64,000 nucleotides of DNA from Eubacterium sp. MSJ-33 (lineage in GTDB: Bacteria > Bacillota > Clostridia > Lachnospirales > Lachnospiraceae). Shown here piece after piece: positions 31,913 through 42,532 of this stretch (positions within the stretch are counted from its first letter, which is position 1; each line of letters begins with the position of its first letter). The notes beneath the pieces were generated by a model. That model saw only the letters and a program-made list of their open reading frames with translations, did no database searches and was not told where the DNA came from. The translations under genes and the position numbers were made by a program. The DNA is taken from positions 312,001 to 376,000 of the forward strand of contig NZ_CP076562.1 of the NCBI RefSeq assembly GCF_022174665.1, in the 5' to 3' direction.

Positions 31913-33495
31913 GATTACTGACCTGTCATATTGAAAATTTTGGAAAGCTTTCGGATTTTTCTTATGATTTTGCAGATGGTTATAATGCGATTGTACTTCC
32001 AAACGGCGCAGGAAAAAGTACATTTGCTGCGTTTCTCCGCGTGATGTTCTATGGTTTTGCCGGGGAGACAAAACGGATGGAACTTGAGAAGGAGCGGAAG
32101 CGTTACCAGCCGTGGCAGGGTGGCACCTATGGCGGACAGCTAACATTTACGTCGGATGGAAAATACTATCTGCTGTCGCGTGTCTTTGGGAAGACGGCAA
32201 AGGGAGACTCTTTCCGGTTACAGGATGCGAATACACTGATTGACAGTATAGATTTTTCGGAACTGATTGGACAGGAGTTATTCGGAATCGATGCAGAGTC
32301 ATTTACGCGAACCATCTATATCGGACAGACAGAATGCGCGGCGGTTGCGGCGACAGACAGTGTGAGCGCGAAGCTTGGAAGTCAGATGGAAGAAAATGAG
32401 GATATGGCATGTTATGACGTGGCGAATAAAAAGCTTGCGGATGCAATCAATCAGCTATCAGATAAACGAAGTACCGGAAAACTTGCGAAGCTTGAGCGGG
32501 AAGCACGCATGCTTGCACAGGAGATACAGGCAAAAAACGCTGTGCAGGAAGAAATAGATACGATTTCCGGTCAGTTGACCGCAGTTAAGGCAAATTGGAA
32601 TGCATGTGTGGCTGGAAACCTGACGGGGGAAAACGATAAGGAAGAAGATGCAAGCCCAACCGGACAGGAACACATCAATACCATGCAGCGCAGGCAAGAT
32701 GAACGATACGAACAGAAGAAATATAAAGGAATCACAGGCATCATTTTAGGTCTGCTTGTGATCGTGTATGCGTTGCTTGCAGCAGGAAAAGGCTATCGTA
32801 TGTTAATTCTCATCTGTGGTGGATTCAGCCTGATTGCAGGTGCATGTATGCTGTTTGGCTATGCAATAGTCAGAAAGAAACGACAGATTGAGATAAAAAC
32901 CGTGCAGCCAAAGCCGCTTTCGGAGAAACAGCAGCAACAGCGGGCGTCAGAGATGGAGACGCTGTCGAGACAGATTTTGCAATATAGCCGGAGACTCGAT
33001 GAATTAGAGAGTGAGTATGATGCACTGACTGAGAAGGAAAGAAAATTGCAATCTCTTAACGAAGAAGTGATTACGCTTCGGGAAAAGTGTGATATAATAC
33101 AAAAGACTAAGGCTTTTTTGACGCAGGCAAAGGAAGATTACGGTGCACGTTATCAGGCACCGGTTATGGATGCATTTCAAAGGTATTACCGGATGCTGAC
33201 AGGTGATGCCGGAACGGCATATGGGCTTTCTGCGACATTTGAGATGGAGAAGCAGGAGCAGGGAATGTATCGAAATATGGGATATTTCAGCCGGGGATAT
33301 CAGGATCTGACGGGCTTATGCATGCGTCTTGCATTCGCGGATGCAATGTACCGGGACGAAAAGCCATTTCTGATTCTGGATGATCCGTTTGTGAATCTCG
33401 ATGAGGAAAAAATAGAGCGCGGAAGAGTATTTGTAAGAGAAGTCGCAAAGGAATATCAGGTAATTTATTTTACCTGTCACGAAAACCGTGCGTGA
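31909..33495 (+). CDS. SbcC/YhaN-like ATPase with two internal membrane segments
   Basis: A 528-residue AAA ATPase of the SMC/Rad50 type. Walker A is LPNGAGKSTF near residue 40; Walker B with D-loop is LILDDPFVNLDEE near residue 485. Between two short coiled-coil stretches lies a hydrophobic block (about residues 275-325) able to cross the membrane twice, as in Bacillus YhaN, which suggests attachment to the membrane. It is much shorter than YhaN (about 960) and lacks a zinc hook. It is coupled to the YhaO-like gene. Confidence 0.85.
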   Translation: MRLLTCHIENFGKLSDFSYDFADGYNAIVLPNGAGKSTFAAFLRVMFYGFAGETKRMELEKERKRYQPWQGGTYGGQLTFTSDGKYYLLSRVFGKTAKGDSFRLQDANTLIDSIDFSELIGQELFGIDAESFTRTIYIGQTECAAVAATDSVSAKLGSQMEENEDMACYDVANKKLADAINQLSDKRSTGKLAKLEREARMLAQEIQAKNAVQEEIDTISGQLTAVKANWNACVAGNLTGENDKEEDASPTGQEHINTMQRRQDERYEQKKYKGITGIILGLLVIVYALLAAGKGYRMLILICGGFSLIAGACMLFGYAIVRKKRQIEIKTVQPKPLSEKQQQQRASEMETLSRQILQYSRRLDELESEYDALTEKERKLQSLNEEVITLREKCDIIQKTKAFLTQAKEDYGARYQAPVMDAFQRYYRMLTGDAGTAYGLSATFEMEKQEQGMYRNMGYFSRGYQDLTGLCMRLAFADAMYRDEKPFLILDDPFVNLDEEKIERGRVFVREVAKEYQVIYFTCHENRA

Positions 33496-33509
33496 TAAAG
33501 GGGTATATT

Positions 33510-34250
33510 ATGTACACATATAATAAAAAAGTACTTTTTTCGGATGTGGATGCAACGAGAAGGATGTCATTTGGAAGTCTGATGGATGCCATGCAGGATT
33601 GCGTTAACATCAATTCGGAGTCGGTTGGCAGAGGCATTGACTATATGCTTGAGCATAAGCGGACATGGTTCGCAATCAGTTGGAATATTGAGATTCGCCG
33701 TATCCCGAAGATGTTCGAGGAGATAAGCGTGAAGACGTGGGCGTATGAATTTGCAACGTCGATAGGCTATCGTAATGTAATTGTCACGGATGAAAATGGC
33801 GCGGATATTGTCTGTGCAGATTCAATGTGGACACTTATGGACATGGAGACAAAACATCCGGTTCGGATTGAGGAAGAGGATGCGAAGGGCTATAAGATCG
33901 AACCGCGGTATCCGATGGAAAAATGCGGTAGAAAGATCCGTCTGCCAAAGGAATTTGAAGAAGTTGATACAGTTGTTGTACCGAAAGCGGATATCGATTA
34001 CAACGGACATATGAGCAATGCAAAATATATCCTGCTTGCAAATGAATATGTCGAGGATATCACACGTGTCAACCGGATTCGTGTGGAGTATAAAAGTCAG
34101 GCACGTTATAAGGAAACCCTTGTGATTGAGCGGGTACTGCAGGAAACCGAGACGGAAGCCGGAACGGAAACACATGTGATTATCAAGATGAGTGGTAAAG
34201 AAGCAGGTGACGTCAAGGCGGTTGTTGATTACCGACTGACAGAAGTGTAG
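33510..34250 (+). CDS. Acyl-ACP thioesterase (FatA/FatB-like)
   Basis: Hydrolyses acyl-ACP to free fatty acid; a double hotdog fold of 246 residues. N-terminal hotdog: KVLFSDVDATRRMSFGSLMD and the RTWFAISWNIEI strand. C-terminal hotdog: DIDYNGHMSNAKYILLANEY, in which the N and H of NGHMSN are the conserved catalytic-loop residues. Chain-length preference cannot be read. I chose the ATG at 33510, with AAAGGGG upstream; an in-frame GTG at 33492 overlaps the ATPase gene. The cdd gene follows closely. Confidence 0.88.
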   Translation: MYTYNKKVLFSDVDATRRMSFGSLMDAMQDCVNINSESVGRGIDYMLEHKRTWFAISWNIEIRRIPKMFEEISVKTWAYEFATSIGYRNVIVTDENGADIVCADSMWTLMDMETKHPVRIEEEDAKGYKIEPRYPMEKCGRKIRLPKEFEEVDTVVVPKADIDYNGHMSNAKYILLANEYVEDITRVNRIRVEYKSQARYKETLVIERVLQETETEAGTETHVIIKMSGKEAGDVKAVVDYRLTEV

Positions 34251-34293
34251 GTATTTGGTACCGCAATTAACAAAATTCAGGATAAACAGGTAT

Positions 34294-34731
34294 ATGGAAT
34301 TGACAAAACAGAAAATACAAAATCTAATTAGACTTGCAACAGATGCAAGGAAGTTTTCGTATGCACCATATTCGCAGTTTGCAGTCGGGGCGGCATTGCT
34401 TGGGACAGATGCGAAAATATACACAGGATGCAATATTGAAAACGCGGCATTTACACCGGGAAACTGCGCAGAGCGGACAGCTGTGTTTAAGGCTGTGAGT
34501 GAAGGCTGCAGGGAATTTACGGCAATCGCGATTGTAGGCGGAAAGTCCGGGGAAGATGCGCTTGCGCAGACCGGATACACTGCACCATGCGGTGTGTGCA
34601 GACAGGTGTTGCGGGAGTTCGTCGATCCGTCTGCGTTTGTTGTGATCTTAGCACGTACAATGGATGATTATAAGGTATATACATTTGAAGATCTGTTTCC
34701 GGAAAGTTTTGGACCGGAGAATTTGAAATAA
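34294..34731 (+). CDS. cdd: Cytidine deaminase
   Basis: Deaminates cytidine and deoxycytidine in pyrimidine salvage. Zinc and catalytic motifs are NIENAAFTPGNCAERTA (first zinc cysteine and catalytic glutamate in CAE) and APCGVCRQ (the two remaining zinc cysteines). The product is 145 residues from the ATG at 34294, slightly longer than typical (about 130) because of a C-terminal extension (FEDLFPESFGPE), which is common in clostridial members. The frame is open upstream to 34255. The ribosome site is weak. Confidence 0.9.
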   Translation: MELTKQKIQNLIRLATDARKFSYAPYSQFAVGAALLGTDAKIYTGCNIENAAFTPGNCAERTAVFKAVSEGCREFTAIAIVGGKSGEDALAQTGYTAPCGVCRQVLREFVDPSAFVVILARTMDDYKVYTFEDLFPESFGPENLK

Positions 34732-34760
34732 TTAGAAACAGTAGATGGAGGATTAATCGT

Positions 34761-37679
34761 TTGAGTAATTTAGAGAATCTGACCGCGTATACGGTAGTGG
34801 AAAAAAAAGAATTAAAGGAAGTCAATGGATATGGATATATCCTTTCCCACAATAAGACAAAGGCACGGGTGGCTGTCATCGAGAATGATGATACGAATAA
34901 AGTATTTACAATCGGTTTCCGTACACCTCCGGCTGATGATACCGGTGTGCCACATATCACGGAACATTCGGTACTTTGCGGCTCAAGAAAGTTCCCGGTC
35001 AAGGATCCGTTTGTGGAACTCTGTAAGGGTAGTCTGAATACATTTTTAAATGCGATGACTTACTCGGATAAGACGGTATATCCGCTTGCCAGTCTGAATG
35101 ACAAGGATTTCCATAATTTGATGCATGTCTATATGGATGCGGTTTTTTACCCGAATATCTATGAGAAAAAAGAAATCATGATGCAGGAAGGCTGGCATTA
35201 TGAGATTGACGAGGAAACAGGTGAGCTTACTTATAACGGTGTTGTATTTAATGAGATGAAGGGTGTGTACTCCTCACCGGAACAGCAGCTTTATCGTATC
35301 ATCGAGAAGTCTTTGCTGCCACATACTGCATATGGATTTGAATCCGGTGGAGATCCAGCTGCGATTCCGAATCTTACACAGGAGGATTTTATTGCATTCC
35401 ATAAGCGGTATTATCATCCAAGTAACAGTTATATTTATCTGTATGGTGATATGGATGTGGAGAAGGAACTTCGATTTATTGATGAGGAGTATTTACAGAA
35501 CTTTGACTATTTAGAAATCGATTCCGCATTGGCAGATGAACCTGCATTTGAGAAGCCGTCGGAGGTACGTGAGTATTACTCAATTGCAGAGAATGAATCG
35601 GAGCAGGATAACACGTATTTGACTTACAATATGGTTATTGGTACAAGTGCAGACAAAAAATTATGTACGGCATTTTCAATTTTGGAATATGCTTTGTTAT
35701 CTGCGCCCGGTGCACCGCTGAAAAAAGCATTGATTGATGCAGGAATAGGTAAGGACATTCTGTCATCCTTTGATGATGGCATCAAACAGCCTACCTTCTC
35801 TATCATTGCGAAGAATGCAAATGTAGAGAATTTAGAATGCTTCATCCGGGTAATTGAGGATACACTTACTTCTCTTGTAAAGGATGGAATGGACAAAAAG
35901 TCTCTGCTTGCCGCAATCAATTATTTTGAGTTTAAACATAAGGAAGGCAATTTTGGTCGATTCCCGAAGGGATTGATGCTTGGGTTAAATGCATTTTCCA
36001 CATGGCTTTATGATGATGCAGCAGCGCTTGATCTGTTCAGTTTAAATGAAGTCTATGATGCGTTGAAACAGGATGTGCAGACCGGATATTTTGAAGCTCT
36101 GATTGATAAGTATATCTTGAAAAATATGCATAAAACATATTGTCTGCTGATGCCAAAGAAGGGACTTAACAACGAGATTGTCCGGCGCGAGAAGGCACAG
36201 CTTGCTGCATACAAGGAGACACTCTCTGCGGAAGATATCGAAGAAATTCGTGCAAATATGGTACATCTGAAGGAGTACCAGAGTTCCGGCGATGCGGAGG
36301 AAGACTTGAAGAAGATTCCAATGCTTACAATCGATGATATAGAGAAGCATGCAAGAAAGACGAACAACCGTATTTTGGAAATTGAACATGTCAAGGTATT
36401 AAGTCATGACATTTTCACGAATGGAATCACGTATATAAGCCTGAATTTCTGTATGGATGATATCGACTATGATAAGTTCCCTGTAATTGCGCTTTTGACG
36501 GAGATCTTTAAGTATGTGGATACGGAGCATTTCAGCTATAGTGCGTTATCAAATGAAATCAATTTGTATACTGGTGGTATTGGATTTAGCACAGCAGTCA
36601 CAAATAAGAAAGAGTATGGTGGCTATATCACACATTTTATTGTCAGTGCGAAGATGTTGGATGCACAGCTCGATAAGACGATGGAGTTAGTTGAGGAGAT
36701 ATTATTTACTTCGAAGCTTTCAGATAAGAAGCGCTTAAAAGAGATTATCGCAGAGACGCGCGCCGCCATGAAGGATGATATACTTGCAAATGGTCACACG
36801 ACGGCAGCAGGTCGTGCGACTTCGTATATTTCTCCAATCGGTGTTGTGAAGGAACTGACAGAGGGGATTGATTATTATATGTATCTGTCAGATCTGGATG
36901 ATCATTTTGAGGAACGGTATGAGAAACTGGTGGCAGATCTGCAGGAGACACTTGGACAGCTTCTGCGCAGAGATTCGCTGCTTGTGAACTTTACTTCAGA
37001 TAAGAAACCGGAGGATACGCTGACCGAGAGCCTGAGCAGACTCTCCTGCAAGCTATCGACAAGACTGGCGTTTGAGAATGTGAAGGAAATTCCGGTAGTA
37101 AAAAAGAACGAAGGCTTCAAGACGGCAAGTCAGGTGCAATATGTAGCGACAGCCGGTAATTTCTGTGAACGTGGATATGAGTATACCGGGGCTTTGAATG
37201 TATTACAGTGTATCTTCTCGTACGATTATCTGTGGATTAATGTGCGTGTGAAGGGCGGTGCTTATGGCTGCATGTGCAGTTTTAACCGTAGTGGAAATGC
37301 ATATTTTACTTCTTACCGTGATCCTAATTTGATGGAAACATATGAGATTTATAAGAAGGCACCGGAATATGTGAAGAACTTTGAGGCAGATGAACGCGAT
37401 ATGACGAAATATATCATTGGAGCAATCAGCAAGATGGACGCGCCGCTTACTCCATCGGCGGATGGTAATTTTAGCCTCATATGTTATCTGATGGGAATTG
37501 ATGATGCAGATTTGCAGCAGGCAAGAGATGAAGTACTTGGCGCGACGCCGGAGGTGATTCGTGGACTTGCCGGATATGTAGAGGCAGCAGTTGATGGCGG
37601 TGTGATTTGCGCAATCGGCGATGAAGCGCGGCTTGAAGACGCGAAGGATGCATTTGCAGAAGTAAAGAGTGTATTTTAG
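34761..37679 (+). CDS. M16C metallopeptidase (PreP/insulinase family)
   Basis: A 972-residue, two-lobed zinc peptidase that degrades peptides inside a closed chamber. The inverted zinc motif is HITEHSVLCGS (HxxEH), with the third ligand glutamate in VVFNEMKGVYSSP about 80 residues later. The second half shows GGAYGCMCSFNRSG, the conserved region that closes the chamber. There is no signal peptide, so it is probably cytoplasmic. It begins with TTG at 34761, which has GGAGG nine bases upstream. The next gene is era. Confidence 0.92.
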   Translation: MSNLENLTAYTVVEKKELKEVNGYGYILSHNKTKARVAVIENDDTNKVFTIGFRTPPADDTGVPHITEHSVLCGSRKFPVKDPFVELCKGSLNTFLNAMTYSDKTVYPLASLNDKDFHNLMHVYMDAVFYPNIYEKKEIMMQEGWHYEIDEETGELTYNGVVFNEMKGVYSSPEQQLYRIIEKSLLPHTAYGFESGGDPAAIPNLTQEDFIAFHKRYYHPSNSYIYLYGDMDVEKELRFIDEEYLQNFDYLEIDSALADEPAFEKPSEVREYYSIAENESEQDNTYLTYNMVIGTSADKKLCTAFSILEYALLSAPGAPLKKALIDAGIGKDILSSFDDGIKQPTFSIIAKNANVENLECFIRVIEDTLTSLVKDGMDKKSLLAAINYFEFKHKEGNFGRFPKGLMLGLNAFSTWLYDDAAALDLFSLNEVYDALKQDVQTGYFEALIDKYILKNMHKTYCLLMPKKGLNNEIVRREKAQLAAYKETLSAEDIEEIRANMVHLKEYQSSGDAEEDLKKIPMLTIDDIEKHARKTNNRILEIEHVKVLSHDIFTNGITYISLNFCMDDIDYDKFPVIALLTEIFKYVDTEHFSYSALSNEINLYTGGIGFSTAVTNKKEYGGYITHFIVSAKMLDAQLDKTMELVEEILFTSKLSDKKRLKEIIAETRAAMKDDILANGHTTAAGRATSYISPIGVVKELTEGIDYYMYLSDLDDHFEERYEKLVADLQETLGQLLRRDSLLVNFTSDKKPEDTLTESLSRLSCKLSTRLAFENVKEIPVVKKNEGFKTASQVQYVATAGNFCERGYEYTGALNVLQCIFSYDYLWINVRVKGGAYGCMCSFNRSGNAYFTSYRDPNLMETYEIYKKAPEYVKNFEADERDMTKYIIGAISKMDAPLTPSADGNFSLICYLMGIDDADLQQARDEVLGATPEVIRGLAGYVEAAVDGGVICAIGDEARLEDAKDAFAEVKSVF

Positions 37680-37702
37680 GAAGAAAACACAGGGAGAGAC
37701 AT

Positions 37703-38611
37703 ATGGATAACTTATCGACATACAAATCCGGATTTGTTGCTATTATCGGACGCCCAAACGTAGGAAAGTCCACGTTGATGAACCATCTGATCGGACAGAA
37801 GATTGCGATTACAAGCAGCAAAGCGCAGACGACGAGAAACCGGATTCAGACAGTATATACAGATGACGAGGGACAGATTATATTCTTGGATACACCGGGT
37901 ATCAACAAGGCGAAAAACAAGCTTGGCGAGTATATGATGAATGTTGCGTATTCCACATTAAATGAGGTAGATATCGTTATGTGGATCGTGGAGCCAACGA
38001 CATTTATCGGTGCGGGTGAACGTCATATCATTGATGTGTTAAGTAAGGTAAATACACCGGTGGTACTTGTCATCAACAAGACAGATACGGTAGATAAACA
38101 GGCAGTTGCGGATGCTATAAACACATACAAGGAAGTACATGATTTTGATGCGATTGTTCCGGTTTCTGCACTGCGTGGACACAATCAGGCGGAGCTTATT
38201 AAGACGTTAAAGCGGCTGCTTCCGTTTGGTCCACAGTTTTACGATGAGGATACAATCACGGATCAGCCGGAACGCCAGATTGTGGCGGAGATGATCCGAG
38301 AACAGGCACTGCGCCAGTTAGATAAGGAAATCCCACATGGCATCGCTGTTGTAATTGACCGGATGAAGGAACGTCCGGACGGGAGCTGTATGGATATTGA
38401 TGCAACAATTATTTGTGAGCGGGATTCCCATAAGGGAATTATCATCGGAAAACAGGGCGCAATGTTGAAAAAAATAGGTACAAAAGCACGTATCAGCATG
38501 GAAAATTTATTGGATATGAAAGTGAATTTAAAGCTATGGGTAAAGGTGAAGAAGGACTGGAGAGACAGTGACACTCTTCTTCGAAATTACGGATATCGGG
38601 AGGACAATTAA
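37703..38611 (+). CDS. era: GTPase Era
   Basis: Ribosome-assembly GTPase that binds 16S rRNA. G motifs: GRPNVGKST (G1), the TTRNRIQT switch region (G2), FLDTPGI (G3), VINKTDT (G4) and VSALRG (G5). The KH RNA-binding domain at the C-terminus carries IIGKQGAMLKKIG. The length of 302 residues is standard. The start has AGGGAGAG upstream. The next gene begins one base after the stop. In many Firmicutes era sits with recO; here recO is 6 kb downstream, beyond the pot operon. Confidence 0.96.
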   Translation: MDNLSTYKSGFVAIIGRPNVGKSTLMNHLIGQKIAITSSKAQTTRNRIQTVYTDDEGQIIFLDTPGINKAKNKLGEYMMNVAYSTLNEVDIVMWIVEPTTFIGAGERHIIDVLSKVNTPVVLVINKTDTVDKQAVADAINTYKEVHDFDAIVPVSALRGHNQAELIKTLKRLLPFGPQFYDEDTITDQPERQIVAEMIREQALRQLDKEIPHGIAVVIDRMKERPDGSCMDIDATIICERDSHKGIIIGKQGAMLKKIGTKARISMENLLDMKVNLKLWVKVKKDWRDSDTLLRNYGYREDN

Positions 38612-38612
38612 G

Positions 38613-40100
38613 ATGAAGATTGGTTTTGATAATCAGAAGTACTTAGAGATGCAGTCACAGCATATACGTGACCGGATCGCACAGTTTGATAATAAATTAT
38701 ATCTGGAGTTTGGAGGCAAACTGTTTGATGACTATCATGCATCACGTGTTCTTCCGGGATTTCAGCCGGATTCAAAACTGCAGATGTTGTTACAGTTAAA
38801 GGATCAGGCAGAAATCGTAATCGTGATCAGCGCGGAGGATATCGAGAACAACAAAGTTCGTGGTGATTATGGAATCACCTATGATATGGATGTGCTGCGT
38901 CTAATTGATGAGTTTCAGGCAGTGGGACTCTATGTCGGTAGTGTATGTCTGACAAAGTATGCCGGACAGGCATCCGCAGAGCTTTTCCGCAAGAAGCTTG
39001 CGGAGCTTGGCATCAAGTCTTACCGTCACTATAAGATTGTGGGATATCCGAGTGATATTGCCCATATTGTGAGTGATGAAGGATATGGAAAGAATGAATA
39101 CATTGAGACGGAGAGACCGCTTGTCGTCATCACAGCGCCGGGACCGGGCAGTGGAAAGATGGCAACCTGTCTGTCTCAGCTGTATCATGAATATAAACGT
39201 GGTGTGAAAGCCGGATATGCGAAGTTCGAGACTTTTCCAATCTGGAATCTGCCACTGAAGCATCCGGTTAACCTTGCCTATGAGGCAGCAACAGCAGACT
39301 TGAATGATGTCAACATGATTGATCCGTTCCATCTCGAAGCATATGGTGAGACAACCGTTAATTACAACCGCGATATCGAGATATTCCCGGTTGTTGCAAC
39401 GATATTTGAACTGATTGCCGGAAGAAGCCCATACAAGTCCCCAACAGACATGGGGGTTAATATGGCGGGAAAATGTATCATTGATGACAAGGTATGCTGC
39501 GAAGCGTCGGCACAGGAGATTATTCGCCGGTATTATCGCTGCCTGTGTGATAGAAAACGTTACGGACAATCGAAGGATGATAAGAATAAATTGGAACTTT
39601 TACTGCGTCAGGCAGGTGTCTCTATGGATGATCGTCTGGTGGCAAAGAAAGCATTGGCGAGGGAAGAGGAGACCGGACATCCGGCGATGGCAATCGAGCT
39701 TGCAGATGGTACGATTGTAACCGGAAAGACCGGAGATCTGCTCGGTGCATCGGCAGCCGCAGTTTTAAATGCACTCAAAGTACTTGCCGGAATCCCGCAT
39801 GAGGTACAGTTAGTCTCGAAGGAGGCAATCGAGCCAATTCAGAGGCTGAAGATTCAGTATCTTGGCAGTCATAATCCAAGACTGCATACCGATGAAATTC
39901 TGATTGCACTTTCCACGACGGCGGCACAGGATGAGAAAGCAAAGCTTGCTATTGAACAGCTTTCCAAGTTGAAGAATTGTCAGGCACATTCAACTGTATT
40001 ACTTTCTTCTGTTGATGAGCAGCTCTTAAAGAAAATAGGTGTTCAGCTTACCTGTTCTCCAAAGTACGAAGAAGAAGACAGAAAATATCATGGACGTTAA
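38613..40100 (+). CDS. DUF1846 family protein
   Basis: A 495-residue cytoplasmic protein of the DUF1846 family, widespread in Firmicutes and without an agreed function. Recognisable stretches are MKIGFDNQKYLEMQS at the N-terminus, VITAPGPGSGKMATCLSQ (a P-loop-like glycine run, about residue 170) and LGSHNPRLHTDE near the C-terminus. I chose the ATG at 38613, which has GGGAGG ten bases upstream and follows the era stop by one base, over an earlier in-frame start inside era. A strong terminator follows. Confidence 0.9.
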   Translation: MKIGFDNQKYLEMQSQHIRDRIAQFDNKLYLEFGGKLFDDYHASRVLPGFQPDSKLQMLLQLKDQAEIVIVISAEDIENNKVRGDYGITYDMDVLRLIDEFQAVGLYVGSVCLTKYAGQASAELFRKKLAELGIKSYRHYKIVGYPSDIAHIVSDEGYGKNEYIETERPLVVITAPGPGSGKMATCLSQLYHEYKRGVKAGYAKFETFPIWNLPLKHPVNLAYEAATADLNDVNMIDPFHLEAYGETTVNYNRDIEIFPVVATIFELIAGRSPYKSPTDMGVNMAGKCIIDDKVCCEASAQEIIRRYYRCLCDRKRYGQSKDDKNKLELLLRQAGVSMDDRLVAKKALAREEETGHPAMAIELADGTIVTGKTGDLLGASAAAVLNALKVLAGIPHEVQLVSKEAIEPIQRLKIQYLGSHNPRLHTDEILIALSTTAAQDEKAKLAIEQLSKLKNCQAHSTVLLSSVDEQLLKKIGVQLTCSPKYEEEDRKYHGR

Positions 40101-40134
40101 AAATTTTATTGTAAATAGAAAATGAATCTGATAA

Positions 40135-40173
40135 AATATGCTTGTTTTTGTAATGAAAAACAAGCATATTTTT
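40135..40173 (+). terminator. Rho-independent terminator after DUF1846
   Basis: AATATGCTTGTTTTT pairs perfectly with AAAAACAAGCATATT around GTAATG, followed by T residues. Confidence 0.9.
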
Positions 40174-40268
40174 ATGCATTTTCGTAGAGAATACGAAAGG
40201 AAAATCTGGCCTGTATCCGCCAATGCCATGGATAAGGATGTCAGGAACACAAGGAGGATGAGAGTTTA

Positions 40269-41717
40269 TTGGAAAACAACACTAGTTCAACAAACATTAT
40301 TGAGCTAAAGCACATCACAAAAACATTTGAGGATGGGTTTGTCGCTGTAGAGGATTTTAACCTTACGGTAAAAAGGGGCGAATTCGTAACGTTTTTAGGG
40401 CCTTCAGGCTGTGGTAAGACCACGACACTCCGCATGATTGCGGGGTTTGAAATTCCTACAGAGGGAGAAATACTGTTAGATGGTAAAGAGATTGGAAATC
40501 TACCACCAAACAAACGCCCGATCAATACAGTATTTCAACGGTATGCATTGTTTCCACATTTAAACATTTTTGACAATATCGCCTTTGGATTAAAGCTTAA
40601 GAAGCTGCCGAAGGACGAGATTAAGCGGAAGGTAAAGAAAGTTCTGGAGATGGTAGACTTGGAAGGGTTTGAGACGCGGAAGGTAGCAACCTTGTCCGGT
40701 GGACAGCAGCAGCGAATCGCAATCGCGCGCGCACTGGTCAATGAGCCACAAATCCTGCTTCTTGATGAGCCGCTCGGTGCGCTCGACTTAAAGATGCGTA
40801 AGGAGATGCAGCTCGAACTGAAAAGTATGCATGAAAGACTCGGTATTACCTTTATCTATGTAACACACGACCAGGAGGAGGCGCTTACAATGTCGGACAA
40901 GATTGTTGTCATGTCCGAAGGACGCATGCAGCAGATCGGAACTCCTGAAGATATATATAATGAGCCGAAAAATGCATTCGTTGCAGACTTTATCGGCGAG
41001 AGTAATATTTTTACGGGCATCATGACAGACAAGCTCAAGGTGCGTTTCTGCGGAGCAGAATTTGCCTGTGTGGATGATGTCGAGCATGGACGGCTGGTGG
41101 AAGTCGTTGTGCGGCCGGAGGATGTTGAGATTACAACGCCGGAGAATGGTGCAATCACAGGAACGGTTACATCGGTTGTATTCAAGGGTGTCCACTATGA
41201 GATTACAGTGGAATCCGGCAAGAACGAGATTGTGATCCAGTCGACAAAGACCGCAGCGGTTGGAAGCCAGGTTGGTCTGAATGTGGAACCGGACGGTATC
41301 CATATCATGATTCCGGAACATACACTGAATAAGATTGAGAGTGATGTAGACAAGAATTATGAGCTTACGATCTTTGATGGTAAGATCCAATGTGATCTGA
41401 CAAAGATCATTCCGGGCTCTAAGTTTAACGACAATCATGAGCTTTTAGATGCACATGGTGATGTGATTGACTATGAGAAACTGAAAGTCGTGCTTGCAAT
41501 CAAGCCACGGCATATTTCCATGAGCGATAATGAGGAAGAGGGTATCGTCTGCGGACATATCATCAACCTGATTTACAAGGGGGATCATTACAGCTACGTG
41601 GTTCGTACGGATATGGATGAGGATTTCATCGTTAACGATGAATACCTGTGGAATATGGATGACTATGTAAGTCTGGTTATTCCGGAGGAGCATATCCAGT
41701 TTTCCATCAAGAAATAG
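40269..41717 (+). CDS. potA: Spermidine/putrescine ABC transporter ATPase PotA, extended
   Basis: ATP-hydrolysing subunit of the polyamine importer. Walker [11 protein letters not shown], signature [15 protein letters not shown], Walker [15 protein letters not shown] and the switch histidine in YVTHDQEEA are intact. After the first TOBE-type region (about 285-350) there is a second, similar stretch to residue 482, making it about 120 residues longer than usual PotA; the extra part may be an added regulatory domain. The start is TTG at 40269, with AAGGAGG 11 bases upstream. It is the first gene of potABCD. Confidence 0.92.
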   Translation: MENNTSSTNIIELKHITKTFEDGFVAVEDFNLTVKRGEFVTFLGPSGCGKTTTLRMIAGFEIPTEGEILLDGKEIGNLPPNKRPINTVFQRYALFPHLNIFDNIAFGLKLKKLPKDEIKRKVKKVLEMVDLEGFETRKVATLSGGQQQRIAIARALVNEPQILLLDEPLGALDLKMRKEMQLELKSMHERLGITFIYVTHDQEEALTMSDKIVVMSEGRMQQIGTPEDIYNEPKNAFVADFIGESNIFTGIMTDKLKVRFCGAEFACVDDVEHGRLVEVVVRPEDVEITTPENGAITGTVTSVVFKGVHYEITVESGKNEIVIQSTKTAAVGSQVGLNVEPDGIHIMIPEHTLNKIESDVDKNYELTIFDGKIQCDLTKIIPGSKFNDNHELLDAHGDVIDYEKLKVVLAIKPRHISMSDNEEEGIVCGHIINLIYKGDHYSYVVRTDMDEDFIVNDEYLWNMDDYVSLVIPEEHIQFSIKK

Positions 41718-41734
41718 AAAAGGAGTGATATTGT

Positions 41735-42532
41735 ATGCGTTCTTCACGTTTTGCAAAGAGCGGACTGGGTATACCTTATGCACTTTTTCTATTGCTGTTT
41801 GTAGTAGCCCCATTGTTTGTTCTTTTATATTATGCGTTTACAAACGGACAAGGTCAGTTTACCGTGCAGAATCTGGCGGCATTCTTTACGAGCCCGAATA
41901 CGATCGGTACACTTGCGTACAGCTTTGCGCTGGCAGTTGTGACTACCTGCGTTTGTGTACTGCTTGCATATCCGATTGCGTATATCTTAGCACGCAGCAA
42001 TATGCGGCATAAAAATGTAATCTTAGTTGCATTTGTTATGCCGATGTGGATCAATTTCACACTGCGTATTACTGCATTAAAAGAGATACTTACGGTGTTA
42101 GAGGGAAATCTTGCCCTGCATCCGTTTTTAAATTCTGTCATCGGTATGACCTATGATTTTCTTCCATTCATGATTCTGCCGATGTATACAACGTTGATGA
42201 AGTTAGACACGAGCCTGATTGAGGCGGCAGGTGATCTTGGCGCGAATCCGGTACAGACGTTTTTGAAGGTGACATTGCCTCTTTCCGTGCCGGGCATCAT
42301 CAGTGGAATTACGATGGTGTTTCTGCCATCTATGACAAACTATGTTGTGCTGGATATGCTTTATAACAGTACTTATATTATGGGTAGTCTGATCGGAAGC
42401 TATTTTGCATCCTACGACTGGCACAATGGATCGATGATTGCACTGATTCTGCTCTTGATTATATTGATTTTCACCCTCTTTACGAACAAATACTCGGATT
42501 CTGACGAGGGAAGAGGAGGTGCATTGATCTAA
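41735..42532 (+). CDS. potB: Spermidine/putrescine ABC transporter permease PotB
   Basis: Inner-membrane permease subunit with six membrane segments over 265 residues. The EAA loop that contacts PotA reads EAAGDLGANPVQTFLKVTLPLS. The ribosome site is AAAAGGAG, and its stop overlaps the potC start by one base. The neighbour order potA-potB-potC-potD fixes the assignment; the polyamine specificity itself is inferred from the operon. Confidence 0.93.
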   Translation: MRSSRFAKSGLGIPYALFLLLFVVAPLFVLLYYAFTNGQGQFTVQNLAAFFTSPNTIGTLAYSFALAVVTTCVCVLLAYPIAYILARSNMRHKNVILVAFVMPMWINFTLRITALKEILTVLEGNLALHPFLNSVIGMTYDFLPFMILPMYTTLMKLDTSLIEAAGDLGANPVQTFLKVTLPLSVPGIISGITMVFLPSMTNYVVLDMLYNSTYIMGSLIGSYFASYDWHNGSMIALILLLIILIFTLFTNKYSDSDEGRGGALI

